Source of the DNA: Adiantum capillus-veneris
Taxonomy: Eukaryota > Streptophyta > Polypodiopsida > Polypodiales > Pteridaceae
Length of the DNA: 64,000 nucleotides
Assembly (NCBI GenBank): GCA_014529385.2
Contig: CM043942.1
Coordinates: 111,408,141 to 111,472,140 of the forward strand
Direction of reading: 5' to 3'
Every line of letters starts with the position of its first letter. The first letter of the stretch is position 1. The notes below the pieces were generated by a model that saw only the letters and a program-made list of their open reading frames with translations, was not told the origin of the DNA and ran no database searches. Position numbers and translations under genes: made by a program. This document shows positions 43,901 through 54,478 of the stretch, in pieces.

Positions 43901-45296
43901 AGAGTGGTTCCACTGCAAATGCTGGTTCCACTACCAATGGGACTATTGTTGAGTCTTCTGTGAAACAAGACTGTAATGCTGATGTTGATGCAAAATGGGC
44001 CTTTAGTGAAGAGTGCACTTACAATCCTGTTGTCCATGATGCATGCAAGTTAGTTGTTGATGTAGATTCACATGTGTGGTATTTTGATAGTGGTGCTACA
44101 AAGCACATTACCTCACATCGTGAATTGTTCACCTCTCTTGAGTCTGTCCCTCAGGGGAACTCAATCACTTGTGTCAACAATGCCTCCTATCCGGTTTAGG
44201 GAGTTGGAAAGATTGTGCTTATTACTGCAAATGGCAGTTCTTTCACACTTGTTGATGCACTTTATGTACCTAGAATCAAGGAGAATCTTTTTCCTGTATC
44301 TGAACTTGCTAGACTTAGTCTTGTAGTCAAATTTGTGGATGGTAGATGTATAGTTCATGATCTCAGTTTTGGATGAAATTGTTGCATCTCGGCTTTTCTG
44401 CCGTGGGCTGTATCACTTTGTATGACAAGTGTGGACAAAATTTTGTAAATGCAGTTTGCAGATTCAAGGGCTATTTCAAATACAAAACTTTGGCATGCAC
44501 GTTTTGGTCATCTGAATTTTGCTAGTTTACTGCTTTTGTAGAAATCTAATATCGCTACTTGTTTGCCACCTCTTGAAGCACCTGTCAAACATGTTTGTGA
44601 AGGCTGTATTTTGGGTCAAATGCAGCGTTCTAAGTTTCCAAATTATGGTTCAGTTAGGGACACATGCAGGTTAGAGCTTGTGTATAGTGATGTTTGTGGG
44701 GCCATGCAAACTCCTTCCTTGGGTAATTACATGTACTTCATGGCTTTCATTGATAATTACTCTATGCATGCATGGGTAATTTTGTTTAGAGAGAAGGCCT
44801 AAGTTTTTATTTGCTTCAAACAATTTCTGGCTATGGCTGAAAATGTCGCAAAATGTACTATGGGCACCCTCCGTTCCGATTGAGGGGGGAGTATATGTCT
44901 CATGAATTTAATGCATTTTTGGCTAGTTGTGGGATAAAACACCAATGTAAAGTGCCTTATACACCTCAACAAATTGGTGTTGTTTAGAAGAAAAACATGT
45001 CATTTACAAAAATGGCACGATGTTTGGTCAAAAGTCAAGCTTTGCCGCATTCTTTTTGGCTTGAGGCCATCATGTGTGCCACTTATGTACTAAACAGGTG
45101 TCCTACGAAAGCTTTGAAATCTATTACTCCATATGAAGCATGGCATGATAGAAAGCCTTCTATTGAGTACATGTGTGTTTTTGGCTGTTTGGTATATGCT
45201 TTGATGCCACAAACACAGAACAGAAAATTGGATGATAAGGCTGTCAAATGTATTTTTGTTGGTTATAGTGCTGAAAGAAAAGGTTACAGGTTGTAA
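43901..45296 (+). pseudogene. Copia-2 protease and integrase
   Basis: Protease active site VWYFDSGATKHIT (about 44072), integrase zinc domain LWHARFGHLNF ... CEGCILGQ (about 44490-44620), and core blocks VYSDVCGAM (first Asp), LRSD (second Asp, immediately followed by TGA in place of a sense codon) and IGVV followed by TAG where the catalytic Glu belongs. C-terminal blocks VFGCLVYALMP and CIFVGYSAERKGYRL follow. Stops at 44197-44199, 44539-44541, 44800-44802, 44881-44883, 44986-44988 and 45294-45296. Confidence 0.87.
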
Positions 45297-46450
45297 CATC
45301 TGCAAACAAAGTGTATTCTGGTTTCACGGGATGCAGTGTCTGTGGAAGATTCTGTTCAGCCCTTGCTGTCATGTACTAGAGACAGTAATGTAAGCTCACA
45401 TGACATTTATGACACTTTGTTGCCTTTTTTTGTGGTGGAAATGCGAATGTAGATTCCAATGAGGCAAATGTACAGCCTATTAGGGTTTCTGAAACTGTTA
45501 CAGATCAACCTATTACTGATGCAGATTCACATGATGTACTTGATGAGGAAAGGACTAAAAATAAGTAGGCTAGAGGTATGCCAAAATGGCTGGTGCATAC
45601 ATTGCGTGACAATAAATTGGATGCACTTTTGTCTAGACGTACTCGTTTAGGCTCTTACCATTCATCTTATGTATCAGATTGTTATGCTTTAATTTGGCTA
45701 TGTCTAGCTTTCATGATGTTGAGGAACCTCTATCTTGATGAAGCACAAAATTTAGAAAATTGAATGGCTGCCATGAAATCAAAATATGATGTACTTATAG
45801 AAAATGACACATGGACTTTATGTGATTTACCTCCTGGCAAAAAGGCCATTGGTACGAAGTGGGTTTACAAGTTGAAACGCAAGCCGGATGGTGAGATCGA
45901 TCACCATAAGGCTTGACTTGTTGTAAAGGGTTATGCACAGCAACAAGGCATAGATTATGAAGAGGCTTTTTCTCCCACTTGTCATATGACTACTGTGCGT
46001 TTTCTATGTGCAATGGTAGCTCATTTTGGTTGGGATGTACATCAATCTGACATTTTTTCTACTTTCTTGAATGGTGACATATTTGAGGAAGTTTATGTAA
46101 CGTAGCCTCACGGTTTTGTCAAGAAAGGACAAGAGGACAAAGTGTGAAGATGTAAGAAGGCTTTGTATGGGTTGAAGTAATCTCCTCGTGCTTGGTATGA
46201 TAAAGCTAACACTCATTTAGTCAAACAAGGCTTTTGTAATAGTCCAACAGAAAGCACATGGTATGTAAAGCGTGAGGGTGATGTACTTCTCATCGTGGTT
46301 CTTTATGTTGTTGATTTTCTGATCAGTGGACCAAATGAGAGACATATTACTGAATTTAAGGCTGATTTGAATGCTACTTTCAAGATGAAAGATTTGGGGT
46401 TGTTGCATCATTACTTTGGTATACATTTTAAGTAGTGTGATGGTGGTATT
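45297..46450 (+). pseudogene. Copia-2 reverse transcriptase
   Basis: RVT_2-type RT from about 45760: [62 protein letters not shown] and VLYVVDFLISG. The catalytic YVDD box reads YVVD, so one Asp is lost. Stops at about 45914, 46103, 46145, 46178 and 46433. Downstream it passes directly into the RNase H region. Confidence 0.87.
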
Positions 46451-47300
46451 GCCTTGTGTCAGAAAAGTTACATAAAGACATTGCTATGTAAGTTTGGACT
46501 TCAGGATTGCAAACCTATTGCCACTCCCATGGAAACAGGTTTGAAGTTGAGTCTACATGATGCTGGTGATCCTGCTAATGTCACTCTTTACCAAACTGCT
46601 ATTGGATGCCTCATTCATGTATGCAACAGGAGGCCAGATATTCAGTTTGCAGTCTCACAGGCTAGCAAATTGATGCGTAGCCCAGGATCTAAGCATTGGA
46701 AAGCTGTCAAGAGGATTTCCGCTACCTTAGTGGGACTTTACATCTTGGCTTGTTTTATCCCAAGGGAGTATCATTGTCGCCAAACTTACACGCTTTTGCG
46801 AACTCAGATTGCGCTGGTTGTTTTGACACGAGAGTGTCCACTACTGGTTTTTGTTTCATGCTTGGTAGTTCATGTATATCATGGTTGACCAAGAAGCAAC
46901 CTACTATGGCCACTTCTAGTTGTGAGGCTGAGTACAAGGCAGTCTTCACAGATATGATTAAGTGTGTATGGCTCAGACGCCTTATGACTGCTTTGGGTGT
47001 TGGACATGACACTGCCAACACTATCTAGACTGATAGTCAAAGCGCACTAGCAGCTGCAAGGAACCCAATTTTTCATGCTCGCACAAAGCACATTGAGGTG
47101 CATTACCACCAGGATAGATCAACTTGGCTTATGTGCCAACACAGGATAACCTTGCAGATCTTTTCACAAAGGCATTGTTTCGTGAGAAACTCGAAGCTTT
47201 TCACAAATCTTTGGGCTTGCTCCCCTTCATGGACTGATCATGTCCTTAGGGCATGGCACTTTCCTTTACTCATGTGCTAGCTCTCGTTCACCGCATCACT
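46451..47300 (+). pseudogene. Copia-2 RNase H and polypurine tract
   Basis: QKSYIKTLLCKFGLQDCKPI ends the RT connection; RNase H blocks follow with NSDCAGCFDTRVSTTGFC, SSCEAEYKAVFTDMIKCVW and TDSQSALAAARNPIFHARTK (catalytic D, E, D all present). A frameshift lies near 46725 and a TAG at about 47027. The polypurine tract AAGGGGGGAT (47302-47311) directly precedes the 3' LTR. Confidence 0.87.
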
Positions 47301-47312
47301 CAAGGGGGGATT

Positions 47313-47538
47313 TGTTACCATATACATGTGGTAGTGATGTGTGTGAACACACTAGGACCACTGGGGCATTTTTCCCTCTTTAGGAGTTTTTTTCCCCTAT
47401 GCATTGTATATACGCCCATCGCTCTAGGGCTATCTATCTTTCCATTGAACACTAAGTAACACACTCTCAGTTTTGTGCCTTGAGCTTCCTTTGTCTTCTC
47501 CAAGCTGTGCACGTTTCTTTGCAACCCTAATTCGAACA
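47313..47538 (+). repeat. 3' LTR of Copia-2
   Basis: TGTTACCATATACATGTGG ... CCCTAATTCGAACA, 226 bp, preceded by the polypurine tract and followed by AGAGC. Confidence 0.93.
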
Positions 47539-48359
47539 AGAGCAACTTGATTAAACTCATCTACAAGAGTATAGAAGAGTAGTATAGAGTACTTTGTTGT
47601 GATGACATTACTTGCTTTCTAGTAATTTGTATCCATGCATTATTATGAAAGTCACAAATTTTCTCTCTTAATTTGATTTGATCTCCTAATTTTCCTAATG
47701 TGAAATTAGTTTCAACATTTGGGATTGGAAAAGAATCGAGGAGAAACATCTTTTCAATGTTTGTGATGCCCATTTGATCTCTAGTTGTGGTCTTCAGAGG
47801 AAGGCTAATTTGGATTTGCAATTTTGGTGAAACTACGTCTACCTTTGGGGTCACCTTCCTAAAATACATATAGCACATGTGCATTCAAGAGGTACGTACA
47901 AAGCCCCTCTACACACATACTCCACCATGAATAAAGTGGCCCCTTCCTCTTCATAAGCGTGTCAACTTTTTTTCAAATCTGCATTGTGAAACCCCTCTTT
48001 TACATGTAATCCCTTAACTCTTAAGAGATTTGAAACACCCATTTTGAAAAGAATCGAGGGGAGGCATGTTTTAAATGTTTGGGATGCCCATTTGATCTAC
48101 AAGCTCTCAAAATTCTCTTTATGCTCTAACTTGCATGGAAGAAGGGAGCAATAGAAGAAATCATTAATATCATGTGGGAGTTAAGGTCTCTCACAAGTTT
48201 GCATTCCCTTGGGGATCTAAGGTCTCTCTTAGATGCATGAGGTTTATGAATTAATTGGCAAGGTAAGGAAGGTGACGAGCTTGACATTGATACCACACAA
48301 TCCTTGAAAATATATCATAAGCTATAAAAACACTTGACAACTCTTTGTCACTTGCTCTA
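47539..48359. other. Unclassified flank between Copia-2 and CACTA
   Basis: No recognised gene. A 53-base direct repeat is present at 47728-47780 and 48046-48098 (both end GATGCCCATTTGATCT). Minus-strand frames here show no known domain. It continues beyond the CACTA element at 53408. Confidence 0.5.
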
Positions 48360-48371
48360 CACTACAAGAGG
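48360..48371 (+). repeat. CACTA left terminal inverted repeat
   Basis: CACTACAAGAGG, identical to the reverse complement of 53396-53407. Similarity weakens after 12 bases. Confidence 0.95.
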
Positions 48372-48439
48372 TTGTGTGCTCTTGTGACGCTGTTAGCGAC
48401 GGAAATACATTGGGTTTTTATAACCCCCGGCGTTGCTAA

Positions 48440-48570
48440 ACCGTCGCTAAGAGCGTCGCTACGAGAGCGTCGCTATATAGCGACGCCTATAGCGACGTTT
48501 ACACAGATGACTATAGCGACGCTTATAGCGACGCTACAGAGCCATAAATAGCGACGCTTATAGCGACGCC
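48440..48570. repeat. CACTA left subterminal repeats
   Basis: About ten copies of GCGTCGCT / AGCGACGC in direct and inverted orientation, often with TATA between them (TATAGCGACGC). In En/Spm such subterminal motifs bind the TnpA protein and are needed for excision. Confidence 0.9.
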
Positions 48571-48922
48571 CGAGAGATTTTTTTTTGGTGGCAAGGCATT
48601 CACCCATCAACCATATTGTACTTGATTCACTTTTTAAAAAAAGTGCAAAGATAGATAATAGACCCAAAATAATCACCCACAAGACGCATTGTTTGCAAAA
48701 TTGACAATTGTACACATCAGAGGCAAAATGAATTGATTGGCAAATGTAATAATGACAATTGTACAACATCATAGGCATAAAGAATTGATTGGCAAAAGGA
48801 ACTGCGGTGACAAATGTAATAATATACATGGTTCAAAAAGACGTATAAAATCCGTCGCTTGATACATAAGCTATGAGAAACCCTAAACTAATGCTAGCTA
48901 GCTACGGCTAAACTGATGTCGT

Positions 48923-50070
48923 CTAATCAGACGTCTCATCGCGTCCAAGCGGCGTATCTGTCGGATTCTGCAAAACAGCTTTCAGTAAGTATAAACATAT
49001 AACGACATTTATAAAACAATACAAAAAATAAAAAAGAGTAAACCCTAATACTAACCATGCCGCCGCGAGAACTGAGAATGTCCATCAGGGCGTTTAAGCC
49101 CTTCCTGCCTGCGTACTCACACTCGTACGGTGTGGGATCACGTTCTGTCATTGACCACTGTCAAAACATACAAAGATTTCATTATGTTAGAACTAAAAAA
49201 CTCATAAACCCTAAACTATCGAACATGCATAAAGAGCAATGTGAAAAGACTTACAAAATCGGCCTCAAATGATGCCCATCCACCGCTCCCCAAGTGGTGC
49301 GAGCTCCCTGCCTCTACTCGCGCTCTGGCTGCATCCTTTTGTTGCTTCCACTTGTCGGGATTCTCGCGCGCTGCTTTCTTCGCATTCTTCCAATCTTCTT
49401 TGGCCAACCAATCTGGCCTGTTCCACCCATTCTTGATTGCTTTTTGCACTTCGGAACGCTTGTGTTTGCAGTATTCGCGCATTCGAATCTTCATCAGGTA
49501 TTCATTGAAGCGCTGATCCCGTGTTGGAACGGGAAACTCATCATGAAGTATGCTGATGACTCTGTTTTTTAAATCACTTGGTACTTCACTCCATTTGTTT
49601 AGTATGTAGTGTCTAAACAGCTGGGAGCAAAGACCACGCATGCGCGAGATCACCTTCTTGCCATCATCATCCATGATGATGCCGCCGCTGATGTCGACGG
49701 AGTAAGGCAAGCCCTCTGGCCGGTGACGCGTGAACCTGGGTGTCCCGGCAGGGGTCTCTAGCGGCGTGTCGATGGGGGTACGGACGTCAGGTGTCTCCAC
49801 CGGCGTCTGGGCCCCGAAGCGAGGAGTGTCGAGTGGGGTGGCTCTTGGCGGAGTAGGTAGAGGTGTGTAGCTTCTAGGAACAGTCAGCCGTGCAAAACCT
49901 GGCGTAGATGGCGATGCTGTGGCTGGTGTGGGGGCGGGCAAAGAAGGGGAGGGTAAAGAGCCTCGTCGAACACGAGGCGGTGTGGAGGCATCGGTGGCGG
50001 AATCCCCACAACAACCGCCACCGCCACCACTAGAGCGCCGGTTTAGGGTTGTGTTCTCGAATGGCCTCTT
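48923..50070 (-). pseudogene. CACTA second protein (plant Ptta/En/Spm type), terminal exons
   Basis: Exon 50070-49255 begins open with a Gly- and Pro/Thr-rich low-complexity stretch (TPLDTPRFGAQTPVETPDVR) without an ATG, then the conserved domain FRHYILNKWSEVPSDLKNRV ... RPDWLAKEDWKNAKKAAREN ... LGSGGWASFEADF typical of the plant Ptta/En/Spm transposase family. It splices (GTAAGT at 49254-49249) to 49157-49056 (WSMTERDPTPYECEYAGRKG) and then to 48967-48923, ending with ETSD and TAG. Phases match exactly at both introns. The start is probably lost in the deletion joining it to the TNP2 exon. It is the TnpA-like DNA-binding partner by position and family. Confidence 0.8.
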
Positions 50071-51640
50071 TTACTTTGCGTTCTTGGGCTCCTGTGAAAA
50101 TCCATGGTGCTTTAGGGAGTTTTATCGATCCATCAGACGCTGTTTGCGGCCAATATTGCTCCATACGATCCACATTTCTAAGGTCAACTCTGGCTCCCAA
50201 AGTATCTTTCTTGCCGGTCAAATGGTCCCATAGTAGATTACCCACATTCTTGAATATGTGCATTGGATCACCTGAGCATTCTGTTAGCCCGGGATAGTCA
50301 TGCATGGTCCACATTAGAATGCCTCTGATCAAAGCATTCTGTCGTCCTGTGTGTCGGCTCATATCCACCACCTCTATGCCAATCCACAATTGTTGTAGCT
50401 CTTCCAATAGTGGACGAAGATACCCATCCATATTCCCCACTTTATATCGCCCTGGCACAATCAAGCTTAGCCATAGGTGCCCCTTCTTCGTAGTCAACCA
50501 CGGGGGAATGTTGTAGTTGACGATGACAACGGGCCATACATTGTAAGATGTTGATCTTTGACCAAATGGATTTACGCCATCCATAGCCAGGCCTAAGCGC
50601 AAATTTCGAGCTTCCCTGGCAAAATCCGACCATGTTCCATCTATATGTTTCTAGGCTGCGCAATCTGCAGGAATTCGTAGCACACCATCCTAAGATTTAT
50701 TCTCCTCATGCCATGATGCTAGGGCGGCCATGGACTTACATTCGAAGAAATGCTTGATGTGAGGAAGCAGAGGAAAATGTCGCAAAACCTTTTGTGGAAT
50801 TTTTGTCCCGTGGAGATCTACTCGATATCTTTCGGAATCACATTTCGGACACTTCTCCATGTCTGTGTATTCCCCTCTGAAAAGAATGCAGTCATTAGGA
50901 CAAGCGTGGATAGAATTGTAATCCATCCCCAAGTTTCGCAAAATCTTTCTTGCTTCATCTCGGGAATCTGGCATCACATTGTCAGCTGGTAGTATGTGCT
51001 CTTTCAGCAATCTACACAACATAAAAATATGATACAGTCGTGTAAAAATCTATCAGATCATTGTACATTTAGAGTTCTATTAAAGTAAACTAATTGTAAT
51101 AGATCACCTGAAAAGCGCTGTGACGCTAGTGTCACTCCATCCAAACTTTGCCTGCATGTTGAGAAGAACCAGGAGTGCTTTCAATCTAGACATACGTGCT
51201 CCATTATACAATGGCGTATCGGCTTCACTTTTCATATCATCATAGATAAGCCTTTCTGAATCCATGATCGTCTCGATCATTTCATCAATCTCGGGCTCAA
51301 ACATTGCCTCGTTGGGAATGTGCTCTGCATGATCATCCCCCGAGCTGTCAGAGGCTACATCTTGTGGCCTCACATATGCTGCTTGACCAAAGCGCCTGCG
51401 AGCACGTCTATTGGGTTGCAAGATTGCTGCTTGTTGGCCAGCGTCAGAGTCCGACGAGTTATAATTGGCAACAACTCGATCTATAATAGATGGATCGAAC
51501 TCACCAAATTCGCGAACGTGCTGCAAAGAAACACGTCTTGTCCGTCGCACAGCATGCTTGCATTGATTACAAGGACATAAGACCCTCGTTGAGAGATAGG
51601 TGTTTCGGTTGGACGGTCCCACATCCTCGTCGCTACTCAT
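50030..51640 (-). pseudogene. CACTA TNP2-like transposase (TnpD type), truncated
   Basis: Starts at ATG 51640 (MSSDEDVGPSNRN). Exon 1 (51640-51108) includes the transposase-associated segment CPCNQCKHAVRR and an acidic region; it splices (GT at 51107, AG at 51012) in phase to exon 2 from 51011: CPNDCILFRGEYTDMEKCPK, then a Transposase_21 region with LAMDGVNPFGQRSTSYNVWP, IVPGRYKVGNMDGYLRPLLE and RGILMWTMHDYPGLTECSGD. TAG codons interrupt it at 50691-50693 and 50652-50654 (Gln and Trp positions in the family). The frame ends at TAG 50030, long before the usual C-terminal half, and runs straight into the second gene, so an internal deletion is likely. In intact elements it cuts the DNA ends. 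Confidence 0.88.
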
Positions 51641-51702
51641 AATGAGGATAAAAAACTTATAACTTGGACAACAAATTTAATATTCTATTGGCATTCTTCG
51701 TC

Positions 51703-51705
<3 letters not shown>

Positions 51706-51778
<73 letters not shown>
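51706..51778. repeat. (CT)n microsatellite in CACTA 5' region
   Basis: Pure CT run of about 73 bases just upstream of the transposase ATG (GA on the coding strand). GA-rich leaders are common in plant promoters. Confidence 0.95.
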
Positions 51779-51780
<2 letters not shown>

Positions 51781-52164
51781 ACCTCACATTCTCTAGTCAT
51801 GTCCAATCCCCGCACACCTCGGTCTAGAGGTGCACGGAGATCAGAACCACCGGGTTATAATCTCGTCTTTATTGGTCAATACCTATATTTGTGGGTACAA
51901 GAAATCTACACACCCACGTCTACATGATACTGCATGTAGTGGACAAAACCCCTTTGCCTCTTCTCTAGCTGTAGCACTTCACTTCATCTTAACATCTTTT
52001 CACAGTAGATCTTTTCACTGTTCGTCTAACTCTAAACCCTAAACCGTAAGTAATTCTTGCGTGGACTCGATCTAACGTAAATAAGCGTAAATCTAAATAA
52101 ACGTAAATCTAACTAAAAATAAAGCTAAATCTAATTTAACGTAAGTCTAATGACTAGAGGTTGT

Positions 52165-52357
52165 CTAGATGGTCATTGTGTCGGGGATGTAGTGACTCTT
52201 GCCGCCCTGAAGATCCACCTTCTTCCCTATCTTTTGAAGACATTTCACCAGTACTTTTGGATCGACGGAGCCCACCATGAGTGAAGGCAGCAATACCCTA
52301 TATTCCATTGAGGGCTTTCTTCCCCCGCTTCATGCAGGCATCGCAGTCTATGGAGAC
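52165..52357 (-). pseudogene. Captured fragment resembling a heavy-metal-associated (HMA) domain
   Basis: On the minus strand, after an acceptor-like TAG at 52358-52360, the translation reads VSIDCDACMKRGKKALNGI, then a TAG, and in the next frame MVGSVDPKVLVKCLQKIGKK followed by VDLQGG to the stop TAG 52165-52167. This fits the HMA fold of plant metallochaperone-like proteins: V-x-x-x-C-x-x-C ... L-x-x-I-x-G ... V-x-G-x-V-D-P-x-x-L-x-x-x-L-x-K-x-G-K-K. The 193 nt length implies one frameshift. It lies in the 5' region of the CACTA element in the same sense as the transposase, as expected for a transduplicated host exon. Not functional as it stands. Confidence 0.6.
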
Positions 52358-52714
52358 CTAAATCTAATCTAATATAACGTAAATCTAAATCTAGCTTAAA
52401 TAAACGTAAATCTAGTTAAAAATAAACCTAAATCTAATTTAATGTAAGTCTACATATAACCTAATCTTTAACGTCTTTTAAGATAGTTTCCTACGACGTT
52501 ATAACTCTCTTCTTCTTGTGTGTGTGCGCGTGTGTGGATGTGTGTGCCAATAAAAAGAGATAAATGGTATAACCTTTCTATCACCCATGCCAAGTATGAT
52601 AGATTGATTATGCCATTTCCCTCTTGAATAATAGGTCTTGAGTTCAACTCTTCGTCGGCTAGATCTTTAGGTCTTTTAATTTTAATTAGTTTCCTACGAC
52701 GTTAAATTAGTTTC

Positions 52715-52941
52715 TCTCTCTTTCTCTCTCAATGTGTGTGCGTTTTTTTGGATCGTATGCATGTTTTCTCTCTCTTTTTCTCTCTCAATGTGTGCGTTTT
52801 TTATTTATGCATGTTCTCTCTCTCTTTTCCTCTCTCAATGCGTGCGTTTTTTGTTTATGCATGCTCTCTCTCTCTTTTTCTCTCTCAATGTGTGTGTGCA
52901 TTCTTTGTTTATGTATGTGTGTGTGCGTTTTTGTTTTTGTT

Positions 52942-52997
<56 letters not shown>

Positions 52998-53180
52998 AAC
53001 ACTATGTGTGTGTGTGTATGTGTGTGTGTGAGAGAGAGAGAGAGGGAGAGAGAAAGAGGGGAAGGGAACATGAGAATGAGGAGAGAGAAGGAGCATACCT
53101 GGCTCTCCTTCCTCTCCTCGTGTGTGTGTGTGTGTGTGTGTGGAGAAGAAAAAGAGAGAGAGAGAGAGGGAGAGCGTTAC
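52715..53180. repeat. Low-complexity CT/TG/GA region
   Basis: Four or five tandem units of about 60 bp (CTCTCTCTTTTTCTCTCTCAATGTGTGCGTTTTTTNTTTATGCATG) from about 52720 to 52935, then (CT)n at 52948-52994, (TG)n, and GA-rich sequence. Long frames through it are compositional artefacts. Confidence 0.85.
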
Positions 53181-53264
53181 CTGCTCTTTGCTTGAGGGCG
53201 CCGAAAAACTCAGATCTGAGATCTGAGTTTTTGGGCGCGCTTGGTTATTTTTTTATCCCAGCCG

Positions 53265-53390
53265 GCGTCGCTATGAGCGTCGCTATAAGCGTCGCTATGA
53301 GCGTCGCAAATTTACAAAGAAATTTGCGACGCTCATAGCGACCCCGAGAATTGTTTTTTTGAGCGTCGCTGTGTGAGCGTCGCTAATATG
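53265..53390. repeat. CACTA right subterminal repeats
   Basis: About nine GCGTCGCT / AGCGACGC motifs in both orientations, including GAGCGTCGCTATAAGCGTCG, facing the equivalent cluster at the left end. Confidence 0.9.
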
Positions 53391-53395
53391 AAGAG

Positions 53396-53407
53396 CCTCT
53401 TGTAGTG
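53396..53407 (-). repeat. CACTA right terminal inverted repeat
   Basis: CCTCTTGTAGTG, reverse complement of the left end, followed by CTA (target duplication). Confidence 0.95.
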
Positions 53408-54174
53408 CTATTATTTTGATTAAGAAAATTCATGTTTGTTAGAACGTAAATCTCTTTTATTGGGCTTTCTTTCTTGCAACAATGAGGATTCATAATTGTA
53501 TTGTGCAAGAACTTTTTTACTAGCAAAGATTGTCTCATACATGGGGAAGTTTCTTACCTTTGGTCGAACCTTTTATTTTTTTTACTTAATTTCTCCAAGC
53601 AAAGTATGATAGCATTTTGGCTACGTCCTATTTGTACAAAAAAGGAAAGTGCTTATCCCAACCCTCTCTCTTTGTTTTTTGGAAATTCTTTTTGTTATTG
53701 TACAATAACTTACATGGTTGGGCTTACAGTTGGTCTAAGACCCTATCATACATATGATTGTTGGTCTTGCCAATGGTAGATACATCTTCTATAATCTTAC
53801 ACTTGAGGGCATCCTAGGGGATTGATCTCTTATAAAAAATAAATTTGTTTAAGCTGACTGAGTTCCTTATAGACCATACCAAATGCAACAACCATGCTAT
53901 GAAGGAATCCAGGTAAAATTGAAGAGGGATATTGTCAGCAATAAATTGATAGCCAAATGTGAACCTATGCTTTTTGATCTTGATGTTTCACACATGCATC
54001 CATTTGTAGTGCACCCATTTCGAACATTCATGAACACTAGGGAACTCCCAAAAGATGTCCTTAAGGATTTCCTTTTTCTTTCATCTAGCACACAATCCAT
54101 TGGATGTGTTTTTCCTGGCAAGCAAGTCCTCAATGGGAAGGGCCCCTATTATCACTCTTCAAATGAATACTCGA
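53408..54174. other. Unclassified flank between CACTA and Gypsy-2
   Basis: Continuation of the sequence at 47539-48359 that the CACTA element interrupted. Both strands have moderate frames (e.g. 53883-54218) but no domain that I recognise. CTCGA (54170-54174) borders the Gypsy-2 LTR. Confidence 0.5.
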
Positions 54175-54438
54175 TGTTGAGGTGGTCCGGGGCGGGCAAC
54201 AAGAAAGGCGACCTCTAAACACCCCTCAAGGCTCCCGTGATGCTCAATTGGGGTTGGGCCAACCACAAGCACAACAAAACAACAAACCCACAGCCAAAAC
54301 CCAACTACACAAGGGGCACCACCTAGTTTAAAAGCGAACTAGGACACCAAAAAAAAGGGAGAATCGTTAGAGCAGCCCAAAATTAAGTAAGGAATTACAC
54401 TAACCCTAATCCCAATGGAACACTCTCACGCACTAAAA

Positions 54439-54441
<3 letters not shown>

Positions 54442-54475
<34 letters not shown>
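54442..54475. repeat. (GA)n microsatellite in Gypsy-2 LTR
   Basis: GA run in the position equivalent to 3204-3250 in Gypsy-1. Confidence 0.95.

Positions 54476-54478
<3 letters not shown>

Larger units (their letters stand above)
42529..47538 (+). mobile_element. Copia-2: complete but inactive Ty1/copia element
   Basis: 5,010 bp between LTRs of 171 and 226 bp, flanked by AGAGT (42524-42528) and AGAGC (47539-47543), a 5 bp duplication with one mismatch. Initiator-Met primer site, gag, protease, integrase, RT, RNase H and polypurine tract are all in place and order. Many stops and frameshifts and a destroyed RT active site show that it is long dead. Confidence 0.93.
48360..53407 (-). mobile_element. 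Complete CACTA (En/Spm-like) transposon
   Basis: 5,048 bp bounded by perfect 12 bp terminal repeats CACTACAAGAGG and flanked by the 3 bp target duplication CTA (48357-48359 and 53408-53410), the hallmark of the CACTA superfamily. Both ends carry many copies of GCGTCGCT/AGCGACGC in both orientations. Transcribed from the right: captured host-like fragment, TNP2-type transposase exons, then a second protein with three recognisable terminal exons. Two nonsense codons and an apparent internal deletion make it non-autonomous. Confidence 0.95.

Noticed and set aside
48440-48570. CRISPR-like array of short repeats
   Set aside because: Repeats are 8 bp, in both orientations, mirrored at the other end of a CACTA element; they are subterminal transposase sites.
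52555-52665. tRNA-like or SINE-like sequence (GAGTTCAACTC resembling a B box)
   Set aside because: No convincing A box at the right distance, no cloverleaf stem pairing and no tail or target duplication.
53883-54218. Plus-strand frame of 111 codons near Gypsy-2
   Set aside because: No domain, and its end runs into the Gypsy-2 LTR; the opposite strand is open as well.
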